From the NCBI GenBank assembly GCA_049513975.1, contig JBEKVM010000011.1, positions 1 through 64,000 of the forward strand: a stretch of DNA of 64,000 nt. The letters are read 5' to 3'. This document shows, piece by piece, positions 17,891 to 25,630 of this stretch. The position numbers and the translations under genes are program-made. Numbering within the stretch: the stretch's first letter is position 1; each line of letters starts with the position of its first letter. Under the pieces are notes generated by a model, which did not search any database, had not been told where the DNA came from, and saw only the letters and a list, made by a program, of their open reading frames with translations. This stretch comes from JBEKOF01 sp049513975. GTDB lineage: Bacteria > Verrucomicrobiota > Verrucomicrobiia > Limisphaerales > Palsa-1400.

Positions 17891-18097
17891 AAACGATGGT
17901 GTTAAATGCTTGAGTGACAAGTCGCCAGTCAAAGCTGGTGTGAGATCGGAACCGAGGGTAATCCCGCCCGGTCCGTGGTTCAATGAAAAAGTACTTTGAT
18001 TTGGTTTGATTTGGTTTGATGGGAAAAGCCCGTTCTGGAGCGCAAATTATTCATGGACAGGCACTTGAATTGATTTGCCGTGAAGAGAGCAATAATT

Positions 18098-18160
18098 GGG
18101 GTCACATCTAAACATTCTACATTCTCTCCATCCAAATGTCGAATGTTTAGATGTGACCCC
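18098..18160. repeat. Near-perfect 63-bp inverted repeat
   Basis: GGGGTCACATCTAAACATTC (18098-18117) is perfectly complementary to 18141-18160. A further ACATT/AATGT pair lies inside, after one mismatch. The stem-loop stands alone in the gene-free stretch 17891-18423. It looks like a REP- or MITE-type palindrome; no transposase is nearby. I see nothing else I can support in that spacer. Confidence 0.85.
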
Positions 18161-18423
18161 AGTTCGTTCACTGCATGATAACTTGCCGGGGATTGCTCCC
18201 CGCCCTCCGCGCCGGCGCTGGCCGCCACCTGCCGGAGGCGGCCCGGACTGTGTGCCTCCGTTTCTCACGCTGACGATTCAACCATAGGTTCTAATTTTTG
18301 TCAAGCCCCCGGTTTGAAGAAAATGCAGAATTGCGCGCGTCGCAAAATGCAGATTGCGATGATCTGGCGGGTGGGGCTGTGTTCTGACTTGCAAATATGT
18401 CCAGCTTGGATGACCATTATCTT

Positions 18424-18663
18424 ATGACGAAAACGGTTGCCAAAGCCAAAGAACAATTCTGCGAGATTGTGTCGCTTGCCTGCCAGGGCAAAAGCACCAC
18501 CATCACGCGACATGGTGAGCCGGTGGCCTGCGTGGCACCGGTGGAGCGGGCCTCGCGCCGGCTGACCGAGCAATGGCGGCAGCGGGTGGCGAACGTGCGT
18601 TTGAACCGCAAGGGCCAGCCGAAACTGACCATTCCCCAACTGATCCAAGAGGGGCGCAAGTGA
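18424..18663 (+). CDS. Phd/YefM-family antitoxin
   Basis: 79 residues from the ATG at 18424 (MTKTVAKAKEQFCEIVSLA). The pattern TITRHGEPVACVAPVE is the Phd/YefM DNA-binding N-terminal fold. The tail (RKGQPKLTIPQLIQEGRK) would wrap the toxin. An ATG at 18397 would add nine residues. The stop codon overlaps the GTG start of the PIN gene, so the two are translationally coupled. It should repress its own operon and inhibit the toxin. Confidence 0.85.
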   Translation: MTKTVAKAKEQFCEIVSLACQGKSTTITRHGEPVACVAPVERASRRLTEQWRQRVANVRLNRKGQPKLTIPQLIQEGRK

Positions 18664-19067
18664 GTCTCGCCGTGGACGCCAGCGCGGTCGTGGCGCTGCA
18701 TTTCGCCGATGAGCGCCGTCCTTTTGCGGAGATGGAAGAGAGGCTGGCGGATGGCGAGGAAGCCTTCACCGCGCCGAATTTTTTCCAGGAAGTGATGGAG
18801 GCGTTGCGCCGCGCTCTTCGCGAGCGGCGCACCACGACCGAGGACGTTCAAGCCTGGTTGAGCGTGCTCGACAGCTACAACGTCCTGACCGTGCATGTCA
18901 ATCCGGTGGCCGGCTGCGCCACCTGGTTGATCGCCGAAACGCTGAACGTCTCGGCCTACGACGCCGGTTATATCGCCGTTGCCAAGGCGAAAGGATTGCC
19001 TCTCTGGACGCGCGACCGCGCGCTGGCCAACAAGGCCCCTCGCATCGCGGTCACGGTGTTGCCTTGA
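18660..19067 (+). CDS. PIN-domain (VapC-like) toxin
   Basis: 135 residues from a GTG at 18660 that overlaps the antitoxin stop (GTGA). The acidic metal-binding residues of PIN ribonucleases are visible: Asp in VDASAVVALHF, Glu in FFQEVMEALRRAL, Asp in DAGYIAVAKAKGLPLWTRD. VapC-like toxins cut tRNA or rRNA with Mg2+. Length and context fit an intact Phd/PIN type II module. Its stop lies about 35 bp before a terminator that serves the convergent ribosomal cluster. Confidence 0.86.
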   Translation: MSLAVDASAVVALHFADERRPFAEMEERLADGEEAFTAPNFFQEVMEALRRALRERRTTTEDVQAWLSVLDSYNVLTVHVNPVAGCATWLIAETLNVSAYDAGYIAVAKAKGLPLWTRDRALANKAPRIAVTVLP

Positions 19068-19101
19068 CGGCAAACTGCGCCAGAGGCGTCATTAAAAGAA
19101 A

Positions 19102-19126
19102 AAGCCCGCTCGGCGGGAGCGGGCTT
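19102..19126 (-). terminator. Intrinsic terminator of the ribosomal cluster
   Basis: On the minus strand AAGCCCGCTC pairs with GAGCGGGCTT around a short loop and is followed by TTTTTCTTTT. It lies about 30 bp past the rplQ stop codon and closes the long minus-strand operon. Confidence 0.85.
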
Positions 19127-19154
19127 GGGAGATGGGTAACGTCAACAATTAAGA

Positions 19155-19673
19155 TTAAGCGGGGGCGGCGGCGGCTTCCTTTTCCTGTTTGCCTTCCTTT
19201 TCCTGCTTGCCTTCGGCGGGCTTGGCGGCTTCGCCGGACTTTTTCGCGGCTTCGCCGGTCTTGGCTTCGGGAGTGGTTTCTTCGGGAACGGGCACGTCCA
19301 CAAATTCGAGGATGACCATTTTGGCGGCGTCGCCCTGGCGAAAGGCGCGGTGCTTGCCACTGGGGCTGCCGAGACGGACGATGCGGGTGTAACCGCCGCG
19401 GCGCTCCTTCTGGGTCGGGGCGATGACGGTGAAGAGGATTTTAACCGCCTCCTCGTCCTGATGCAACCGGGCGGCGGCCAGGCGGCGGTGGTGGAGGGTG
19501 CCGGACTTGCCCAGGGTGATCATCTTGTCCGCCACGGAGCGGGCGGCCTTGGCCTTGGCCAGGGTGGTGGTGATGCGGCGATGTTTGATCAGGCTGCAAA
19601 CCATGCTGGCCAGCATGCGGTTGCGGTGCGAGCCGGTGCGTCCGAGCTTGGCGGTGCGTTTTAAGTGGCGCAT
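19155..19673 (-). CDS. rplQ: 50S ribosomal protein L17
   Basis: 172 residues. The core, MRHLKRTAKLGRTGSHRNRM to the FRQGDAAKMVILEFVD strand, is canonical L17, a large-subunit protein near the exit tunnel. About 45 extra C-terminal residues rich in Glu, Lys and Ala (EEGKQEKEGKQEKEA type) go beyond the usual 115-130. It is the last gene of the cluster, 10 bp after rpoA as usual (rpoA-rplQ), and is followed by the terminator. Confidence 0.95.
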   Translation of the reverse strand: MRHLKRTAKLGRTGSHRNRMLASMVCSLIKHRRITTTLAKAKAARSVADKMITLGKSGTLHHRRLAAARLHQDEEAVKILFTVIAPTQKERRGGYTRIVRLGSPSGKHRAFRQGDAAKMVILEFVDVPVPEETTPEAKTGEAAKKSGEAAKPAEGKQEKEGKQEKEAAAAPA

Positions 19674-19683
19674 AAGAGCAAAA

Positions 19684-20700
19684 TTATTCGGTCAGCTTGA
19701 CTTCTTCCTTGGGGGATTCCAGCAGGCTCTGGTCAATGTTCATGCCCAAAGAAAGGCCGAGGCTGGCCAGTTTCTCCTTGATTTCGTTGAGGGACTTTTT
19801 GCCGAAGTTGCGGTATTTCAACATCTCCGCCTCCGTTTTCATGGAGAGTTGCCCCACCGAGGTGATGTTGGCGTTGTTGAGGCAGTTGGCGGCGCGGACG
19901 CTCAACTCGATTTCGTTGACGCTCATGTTGAGCAGCTTCTTCAGCTTGGCCTTCTCGTCGTCCTGCTTGGTTTCGGTCTCCTCGAACTCAACGGCGTTCT
20001 TGTCGTAGCCGATGAACACGTCCAGATGATGCTGGAGGATGGCGGAGGACTGGACCAGGGCGTCGTCCGGGCTGATGCGTCCGTCGGTCCAAATCTCCAG
20101 AATGAGCCGGTCGTAATCGGTGCGCTGGCCGACGCGGGCGTTTTCCACGGCGTAACGCACGCGGGTGACCGGGGAAAAAAGGGAATCAATGGCGATGACG
20201 CCGATGGGCTGGTCGGGCTTTTTGTTTTCATCCCCCGGGCAGAAGCCGCGGCCGACCTTGACCTCGAGTTCCATCTCGAACTTTTTCTTCTTGTCAAGGG
20301 TGCAAACAACCTGTTCGGGATTGACCAGCTCGACGTTCTGGTTGAGTTCGATGTCGCCGGCGGTGACCTGGCCCTCCTTGTTGACGGAGAGCAGGAGGGT
20401 CTGGGTGTCGCGGCTGTGCGCCTTGAAGAGGATTTTTTTCAGATTCAACACCACGTCGGTGACATCCTCGACCACGCCGTCAATGGTGGCGAATTCGTGC
20501 TGGGCGCCCTCGACCTTGATGGAGGAGATGGCGGCGCCTTCGAGGGAGGAGAGGAGGACGCGGCGCAGGGAGTTGCCGATGGTATGGCCGTAGCCGGTTT
20601 CAAACGGCTCGGCGAAGAACTTGGCGTAGGTGTCGGTGGCGGTGGCGTCCTCGCGGGTCAACCGCTTGGGCATTTCAAAACGTCCTAGACGAACTGGCAT
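19684..20700 (-). CDS. rpoA: DNA-directed RNA polymerase alpha subunit
   Basis: 338 residues. The N-terminal assembly domain has the FETGYGHTIGNSLRRVLLSS signature, which nucleates RNA polymerase assembly. The C-terminal domain (VNEIELSVRAANCLNNANI, FGKKSLNEIKEKL) binds UP elements and activators. Order rpsM-rpsK-rpsD-rpoA-rplQ is the classic alpha operon. An internal ATG nine codons in (MPKRLTRED) is an alternative start. Confidence 0.97.
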   Translation of the reverse strand: MPVRLGRFEMPKRLTREDATATDTYAKFFAEPFETGYGHTIGNSLRRVLLSSLEGAAISSIKVEGAQHEFATIDGVVEDVTDVVLNLKKILFKAHSRDTQTLLLSVNKEGQVTAGDIELNQNVELVNPEQVVCTLDKKKKFEMELEVKVGRGFCPGDENKKPDQPIGVIAIDSLFSPVTRVRYAVENARVGQRTDYDRLILEIWTDGRISPDDALVQSSAILQHHLDVFIGYDKNAVEFEETETKQDDEKAKLKKLLNMSVNEIELSVRAANCLNNANITSVGQLSMKTEAEMLKYRNFGKKSLNEIKEKLASLGLSLGMNIDQSLLESPKEEVKLTE

Positions 20701-20801
20701 AATTTCCTTTCCACAATTTTAATCTGGCCCCTCCGCCTGTTCCCGCGGCGGAGAAGCCCGTGTAATTGTTTGTGTCCCGCGCGGGCGGGACGGTTTCTGG
20801 T

Positions 20802-21410
20802 TTAGCGGGAATAAAATTCGACGACGGCCTGCTCATTGGCGATGGGCTGGATCTCCGCCCGGGTCGGAATGCGCAGGACGGTGGCTTTGCAGGCTTCCTT
20901 GGCCAGGGACAACCAATCGGGCATGACCCGGCTGGTGGCCATTTCCAAATTTTTCGAGGCCAACTGGCGGGAGACGCTGGTATCCTTGACCTCCACGATG
21001 TCATTGACCTTCAATCCATAAGAGGGAATGTTGACCTTGCGGCCGTTGACCTTGATGTGGCCGTGGCTGACCATCTGGCGGGCGGCGGCGCGGGTGGCGG
21101 CAAAGCCCAGGTGGTAAACCACATTGTCCAGCCGGGTTTCCAGGATTTGCAGCATCTGCTCGCCGGTGACGCCACGGCGCTTGAGGGCGCGCTCATAGAC
21201 GCCGCGAAACTGCCGTTCCATCAGCCCGTAAAAATAACGCAGCTTCTGCTTCTCGATCAGCCCCAGGCCGTATTCGGTGTGCTTGCGGCGGGACTTGGGT
21301 CCGTGAACGCCAGGGCCGTAGTTGCGGCGCTCCAGGTATTTGTCCGGGCCGAACATGGGGATGCCGAAGCGGCGGCTGATGCGGGTGCGGGGTCCAGTGT
21401 AACGAGCCAT
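20802..21410 (-). CDS. rpsD: 30S ribosomal protein S4
   Basis: 202 residues starting MARYTGPRTRISRRFGIPMF. It is a primary 16S rRNA-binding protein with the S4 RNA-binding domain visible as ETRLDNVVYHLGFAATRAAA and SHGHIKVNGRKVNIPSY. In other bacteria S4 represses the alpha operon. It lies between rpsK and rpoA. The N-terminal zinc-finger cysteines of some S4 proteins are absent, so this is the zinc-free form. Confidence 0.96.
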   Translation of the reverse strand: MARYTGPRTRISRRFGIPMFGPDKYLERRNYGPGVHGPKSRRKHTEYGLGLIEKQKLRYFYGLMERQFRGVYERALKRRGVTGEQMLQILETRLDNVVYHLGFAATRAAARQMVSHGHIKVNGRKVNIPSYGLKVNDIVEVKDTSVSRQLASKNLEMATSRVMPDWLSLAKEACKATVLRIPTRAEIQPIANEQAVVEFYSR

Positions 21411-21420
21411 AATATATTCT

Positions 21421-21486
21421 GAGTCTTACTCTTAATCTTAAATCTTAATCTTACTCTTAATCTTACTCTTAATCTTAATCTCAAAT
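21421..21486. repeat. Simple TCTTAATCTTAC repeat between rpsK and rpsD
   Basis: The spacer is made of repeated TCTTAA/TCTTAC hexamers (about nine). On the transcribed strand it is purine-rich and could offer extra Shine-Dalgarno-like sites (GATTAAGAGTAAG). Related ATTAAGATTAGG tracts occur near 39860-39895 and 54392-54580. Confidence 0.8.
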
Positions 21487-21499
21487 CGCCCAAGACAAC

Positions 21500-22204
21500 T
21501 TATACGCGCCTCTTCTTGCGCGGGCGGCAGCCGTTGTGGGGAACGGGGGTCACGTCCTTGATCGTGCTGATTTCCAGGCCGATGGCTTGCAGGGCGCGAA
21601 TGGCCGATTCCCGGCCCGAGCCGGGGCCTTTGACCCGGACTTCAATTTCCCTCATGCCGTGGGACATGGCCTGGCGGGCCGCGTCCTGCGCCACCTGCTG
21701 GGCGGCAAAGGCGGTGCTCTTGCGCGAGCCTTTGAAGCCGACCCGCCCCGCGCTGGACCAGCCCAGCACGTTGCCCTGCATGTCGGTGATGCTCACGTTG
21801 GTGTTGTTGAAGGTCGCCAGGATGTTGGCGATGCCCACCGTAATGTTTTTCGCGCCCTTGGCTTTGATGATCTTGCGGGCATTGGCATCTTCGCCCAGCA
21901 ATTCCGCCGCCGTCGGAGCCGAAGCCGCCGCCACCATGCCAGGGGCGGCTGGGGCCGCGCCGGGGGCGGCGCCGGGAGCGGCGCCAGCGGCTGGGGCGGC
22001 GCCAGCGGCGGCGGGAGCGGCGCCGGGGACGGCAGGGGCGGCGCCGGGTTTGACTTTGCCGTCAGCAGCCGCCTCGGCGCCCGCCGTCTTTTTGGGCGGA
22101 TGGGAAGCCTTGGGGGCGTGGCCTTCCGGCTTGCCTTCCGGCTTGCCCTCCGGCTTGCCGTCCTTTTTGGGGACGGGTTTGGTTTGTTTGGGTTCGTCAG
22201 CCAT
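21500..22204 (-). CDS. rpsK: 30S ribosomal protein S11 with long N-terminal extension
   Basis: 234 residues, whereas S11 is normally about 129. The C-terminal 130 residues (NITVGIANILATFNNTNVS, GSRKSTAFAAQQVA, PVPHNGCRPRKKRRV) are canonical S11, which lines the mRNA exit near the anti-Shine-Dalgarno. The first 105 or so residues are low-complexity: Lys/Pro/Gly repeats (KPEGKPEGKPEG) then Ala/Pro/Gly (AAPAAAGAAPAAGAAPGA). No other start in frame would give a normal-length protein closer than the internal Met near residue 90. Spacing to rpsM is tight (9 bp). Confidence 0.94.
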   Translation of the reverse strand: MADEPKQTKPVPKKDGKPEGKPEGKPEGHAPKASHPPKKTAGAEAAADGKVKPGAAPAVPGAAPAAAGAAPAAGAAPGAAPGAAPAAPGMVAAASAPTAAELLGEDANARKIIKAKGAKNITVGIANILATFNNTNVSITDMQGNVLGWSSAGRVGFKGSRKSTAFAAQQVAQDAARQAMSHGMREIEVRVKGPGSGRESAIRALQAIGLEISTIKDVTPVPHNGCRPRKKRRV

Positions 22205-22213
22205 AGGAAAAAT

Positions 22214-22609
22214 TTAGTGGATGCCGGTCTTGGCGTTGGGATTGCGCTGCACGCCGACAGTCTTGCGCGGGCCTTTGCGGGTGCGGGCGTTGGTGGAGGT
22301 GCGCTGGCCGCGCACGGGCAGGCCGCGCAAATGGCGGATGCCGCGATAACATTTGATGCCCTGGAGCCGCTTGAGGTTGATGCCCAGTTCGCGCCGCAGG
22401 TCCCCTTCGATCACGTACTTGCCGTCCTGAATGGCATGGACAATCTGGGACAACTGGGACTCGTCCAGGTTCTTGGCCCGCAGGGAGGGGTCAATGCCCG
22501 CCTTGGCCAGGATGACGCCGGCATTGGAAGGCCCGATGCCGAATATGTAGCGCAAAGCAATATCAATGCGCTTCTCCCCCGGAATTTCAACTCCGACTAA
22601 TCGTGCCAT
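22214..22609 (-). CDS. rpsM: 30S ribosomal protein S13
   Basis: 131 residues starting MARLVGVEIPGEKRIDIALR. It is an S13 head protein contacting the P-site tRNA and bridging to L5. The helix-two-turn-helix region (DLRRELGINLKRLQGIKCYRG) and the basic tail GQRTSTNARTRKGPRKT are complete. It follows rpmJ by 6 bp and precedes rpsK. Confidence 0.96.
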   Translation of the reverse strand: MARLVGVEIPGEKRIDIALRYIFGIGPSNAGVILAKAGIDPSLRAKNLDESQLSQIVHAIQDGKYVIEGDLRRELGINLKRLQGIKCYRGIRHLRGLPVRGQRTSTNARTRKGPRKTVGVQRNPNAKTGIH

Positions 22610-22615
22610 AATCTC

Positions 22616-22729
22616 TTATCCTTGTTTTTGTTTGTGGCGCGCATTGGTGCAGATCACACGAATGACGCCCTTGCGTTTCACAATTTTGCAGTTCTCGCAA
22701 AGTTTTTTGACTGATGCCCGTACTTTCAT
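22616..22729 (-). CDS. rpmJ: 50S ribosomal protein L36
   Basis: 37 residues reading MKVRASVKKLCENCKIVKRK and ending HKQKQG. The zinc ribbon ligands are intact: Cys11, Cys14, Cys27 and His32, so this is the zinc-binding (C+) form. It lies between infA and rpsM, its usual neighbours, with an ATG at 22729 and a TAA at 22616-22618. Confidence 0.95.
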   Translation of the reverse strand: MKVRASVKKLCENCKIVKRKGVIRVICTNARHKQKQG

Positions 22730-22742
22730 AAATTAAGTTGTT

Positions 22743-22952
22743 CTACCGCGTTATGCGGCCTTTCGACAAATCGAAAGGCGATACTTCCACTCTCACCACG
22801 CCGCCCACCGCCAGCCCTTCCGCCAGCCGGCGGTTTTTGGCCGAAACAAAAGCCAGCAAACGATGCCCGTTGGCCAGCTCGACCCGAAACCGCATCTTGG
22901 GCAGGGCTTCCACTACCCGGCCCTCAACCTGGATGGCATCTTTGCCGGCCAT
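22743..22952 (-). CDS. infA: Translation initiation factor IF-1
   Basis: 69 residues forming one S1-like OB fold: IQVEGRVVEALPKMRFRVEL, then GHRLLAFVSAKNRR. IF-1 occupies the ribosomal A site during initiation. Its start codon lies 40 bp inside the end of map, so translation is probably coupled. Infrequent residues such as LLAFVSAKNR in place of VLAHISGKMR mark divergence but leave the fold intact. Confidence 0.93.
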   Translation of the reverse strand: MAGKDAIQVEGRVVEALPKMRFRVELANGHRLLAFVSAKNRRLAEGLAVGGVVRVEVSPFDLSKGRITR

Positions 22953-23692
22953 GTCAAAATCTCCGGTTCACCTTCGGTGATCAAGACCGTGTGCTCAAAA
23001 TGAGCGGATAGTTGACCATCTTTGGTGACAACTGTCCAGCCATCATTCAAGACCATCACTTCGGGCCGGCCCCCGTTGACCATCGGCTCGATGGCGATGG
23101 TCATCCCCGGCCGCAATTTGGGCGACGGCTTGTTCTGCTCCACAAAATTGGGCACCTGCGGCTCCTCATGCATGGACCGCCCCACCCCGTGCCCGACAAA
23201 CTCCCGCACCACGCTGTAACCGTTGGACTCCACAAATTCCTGGATGGTCCGGGAGATGTCCACCACCCGGTTCCCGGCCGTGGCCCGCCCGATCCCCCAA
23301 TGCAGCGCCTGCTCGGTCACATCCATGAGCCGTTGCGCCGCCACGTCGCAGCCGCCCACCGCCACCGTCCGCGCCGTGTCGCCGATAAAGCCGCGATAAA
23401 GCACCCCGATGTCCAGGCTGACAATATCCCCAAACTCCAGCCGGCGCGGTCCGGCCAGCCCATGCACCACCTGCTCATTGACCGAAATACAAATATGGCA
23501 CGGAAACTTCCGATACCCCAAAAAGGCGCTTTTGGCCTCGTAATGCTTGATCCGCTCCGCCGCAAACTCATCCACCTCCCGCGTGCTCACCCCGGGCTGG
23601 ATGAACATGGCCACCTCCTCCAGCACCGTCGCCGCCACCACGCCGGCCGGACGCATCACTTCCAAATCTCGTTCGCTTTTTAAAATGATCAT
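22913..23692 (-). CDS. map: Methionine aminopeptidase, type I
   Basis: About 259 residues. It removes the initiator Met using two metal ions. The ligands are visible: Asp in SLDIGVLYRGFIGDTART (two Asp), His in VGHGVGRSMHEEPQVPNF, Glu in IAIEPMVN and the final Glu in HFEHTVLITEGEPEILT. I chose the ATG at 23692 (MIILKSERDLEVMRPAG); a GTG at 23725 would add 11 residues. adk, which usually sits between secY and map, is absent. The 3' end overlaps infA by 40 bp. Confidence 0.94.
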   Translation of the reverse strand: MIILKSERDLEVMRPAGVVAATVLEEVAMFIQPGVSTREVDEFAAERIKHYEAKSAFLGYRKFPCHICISVNEQVVHGLAGPRRLEFGDIVSLDIGVLYRGFIGDTARTVAVGGCDVAAQRLMDVTEQALHWGIGRATAGNRVVDISRTIQEFVESNGYSVVREFVGHGVGRSMHEEPQVPNFVEQNKPSPKLRPGMTIAIEPMVNGGRPEVMVLNDGWTVVTKDGQLSAHFEHTVLITEGEPEILTWPAKMPSRLRAG

Positions 23693-23736
23693 CTTCGGCC
23701 CGCGGGGTTCGGCTTTGTCCGGCACGACCCCGACCG

Positions 23737-25137
23737 CTAAAATCGGCCCTTGACCCGGCCCTTCTTCAAAAACCCCGGATATTGCCGGGTCAACAATTGC
23801 GCCTCCATCTGCCGCATGGTGTCCAGCATCACCCCCACGATGATGAGCAGGCTGGTGCCGCCAAAGAACTGGGAAACCTGGTAGGGGATTTGCATCCAGG
23901 AATTCATGATGATCGGCACCACCGCGATGATGGTCAGGAAGATCGCCCCGGCCAGGGTGATCCGGCTCATCGTCTTATGCAGGAAATCGCTCGTCGCCTG
24001 CCCCGGCCGCACCCCCGGCACATAGCCGCCGCCCTTCTTCATGTCGTCGGCGATTTGGATTTCATTGAACTGGGTGGCCACCCAGAAATAGGAGAAAAAC
24101 AGGATCATCAGACCGTATATAGTCAAATAGAGCGCCGAGCCGCGATTCAGGCTCTCGGCAATCTGGGTGAGGAAGACCCCGAAACCGCGATCGCTGTAAT
24201 ACTTGCCGAGGTACTGGGGGATAAAGGTGAAAAACATGAGGATGGCCGAGGCAAAAATGACCGGCATGACCCCCGCGTAGTTGACCCGCAAGGGCATGAA
24301 GGAACTGCCGCCCGAATAGGTTTTGCGCCCCACCACCCGCTGGGCGTATTGCACCGGGATTTTCCGCTGGGCCTGCGTCACGGCCACGATGCCGGCGACG
24401 ACCGCGCACAGGAGCAGCACCATGGCGGCGAAATGAAACATATTATATTGATACTCACCGGTGGTGCGGTCCGGCGTCAGGAACATGTCCTTAAATCCCA
24501 GGACCATCTGCGGCAGGCGGGCCAAAATGCCGATGGTAATGATGAGCGAAATCCCGTTGCCAATGCCCCGGTCGGTAATCTGTTCACCCAGCCACATCAG
24601 CAAAACCGTGCCGGTGGTCAGGATGAGGGTGGTTTGAATCCGATACCACCACATGGCATGCATGGTCACCAGGACGCCGTGGAAATTGGTGAAGACACCG
24701 CTGGGATGCTCCCAACTGATGGCCATGACAAATCCTTGGATCAGGCACAGGCCCACCGTCAGGTAACGTCCCTTCTGGATCAGTTTGGCCCGGCCCCCTT
24801 CTTCGCGGGCCAGCTTGCTCAGGGAGGGGACCACCGCCTGCAAAAGCTGGAGGACAATGGTGGCGCTGATGTAGGGCATGATGCCCAGGCTGCCCACCGC
24901 GCACCTTTCAAAACCGCCGCCGGTGAACATGCTGTACATCCCCATGAGGCTTCCCCCCATGCCCTTGCCGGCGGCCGACGAGAAATAGTCAACCAGCGCC
25001 CGGCTGTCCAGCCCGGGCGTCGGAATCAGCGAAGCCAGCCGGCAGAAAAAGAGCATCCACAAGGTGAACCCAATCCGCGACTTGAGCTCGGGAATCTTGA
25101 GGCAGTTGCCAAAGGTGGTGAAAATGGATGAGAACAT
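23737..25137 (-). CDS. secY: Protein translocase subunit SecY
   Basis: 466 residues with about ten hydrophobic helices, forming the channel of the Sec translocon. The first helix follows a cytoplasmic helix (CLKIPELKSRIGFTLWMLFF), and the plug region and cytoplasmic loops with the basic GRKTYSGGSSFMPLRVNYAGV are present. It lies directly after rplO, as in the spc operon. Its partner SecE is encoded in the divergent cluster at 40058. Confidence 0.96.
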   Translation of the reverse strand: MFSSIFTTFGNCLKIPELKSRIGFTLWMLFFCRLASLIPTPGLDSRALVDYFSSAAGKGMGGSLMGMYSMFTGGGFERCAVGSLGIMPYISATIVLQLLQAVVPSLSKLAREEGGRAKLIQKGRYLTVGLCLIQGFVMAISWEHPSGVFTNFHGVLVTMHAMWWYRIQTTLILTTGTVLLMWLGEQITDRGIGNGISLIITIGILARLPQMVLGFKDMFLTPDRTTGEYQYNMFHFAAMVLLLCAVVAGIVAVTQAQRKIPVQYAQRVVGRKTYSGGSSFMPLRVNYAGVMPVIFASAILMFFTFIPQYLGKYYSDRGFGVFLTQIAESLNRGSALYLTIYGLMILFFSYFWVATQFNEIQIADDMKKGGGYVPGVRPGQATSDFLHKTMSRITLAGAIFLTIIAVVPIIMNSWMQIPYQVSQFFGGTSLLIIVGVMLDTMRQMEAQLLTRQYPGFLKKGRVKGRF

Positions 25138-25152
25138 CGAATAATCCGGGAA

Positions 25153-25626
25153 TCAGGCTGCTGCCGCCGCCTTTTTTTTCGCGATCGCGACCACTTCGCA
25201 GACCCCGCCCAGTTTCTCAATCTTGGCCCGCGCCGACGCGCTGAACGAATGAATCTTGACGGTCAGTTTCTTTTTCAATTCGCCATCGCCCAGAATTTTG
25301 ATCCGCTTGCCCCCGTTGGCCAGCCCGGCCCCGCGCAAGGCCGCCTCGTCCACCGTCGCCCCGTCCTCAAACCGGTTGAGCGCCGCCAGGTTGACCGGCA
25401 CATAGCGGGTGGTGAATCTGGCGTTGTTAAATCCCCGCTTGGGCAGCCGCCGGATCAACGGCATCTGCCCGCCTTCAAATCCAATCCGAATCGAACTGCC
25501 CGACCGGGCGGTCTGACCCTTGCCGCCGCGACCGCTGGTTTTGCCGTGGCCGCTGGATTCACCCTGGCCGAGCCGTTTGCGGCGGTGTTTGGCGCCGGGA
25601 CGTGGTTTGAGATCGTGTAAACGCAT
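25153..25626 (-). CDS. rplO: 50S ribosomal protein L15
   Basis: 157 residues beginning MRLHDLKPRPGAKHRRKRLG with the glycine-rich GHGKTSGRGGKGQTAR segment that threads into 23S rRNA. It follows rpsE by only 4 bp; the rpmD (L30) gene usually found between them is missing. It ends in an Ala/Lys tail. Confidence 0.95.
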   Translation of the reverse strand: MRLHDLKPRPGAKHRRKRLGQGESSGHGKTSGRGGKGQTARSGSSIRIGFEGGQMPLIRRLPKRGFNNARFTTRYVPVNLAALNRFEDGATVDEAALRGAGLANGGKRIKILGDGELKKKLTVKIHSFSASARAKIEKLGGVCEVVAIAKKKAAAAA

Positions 25627-25630
25627 AAGA

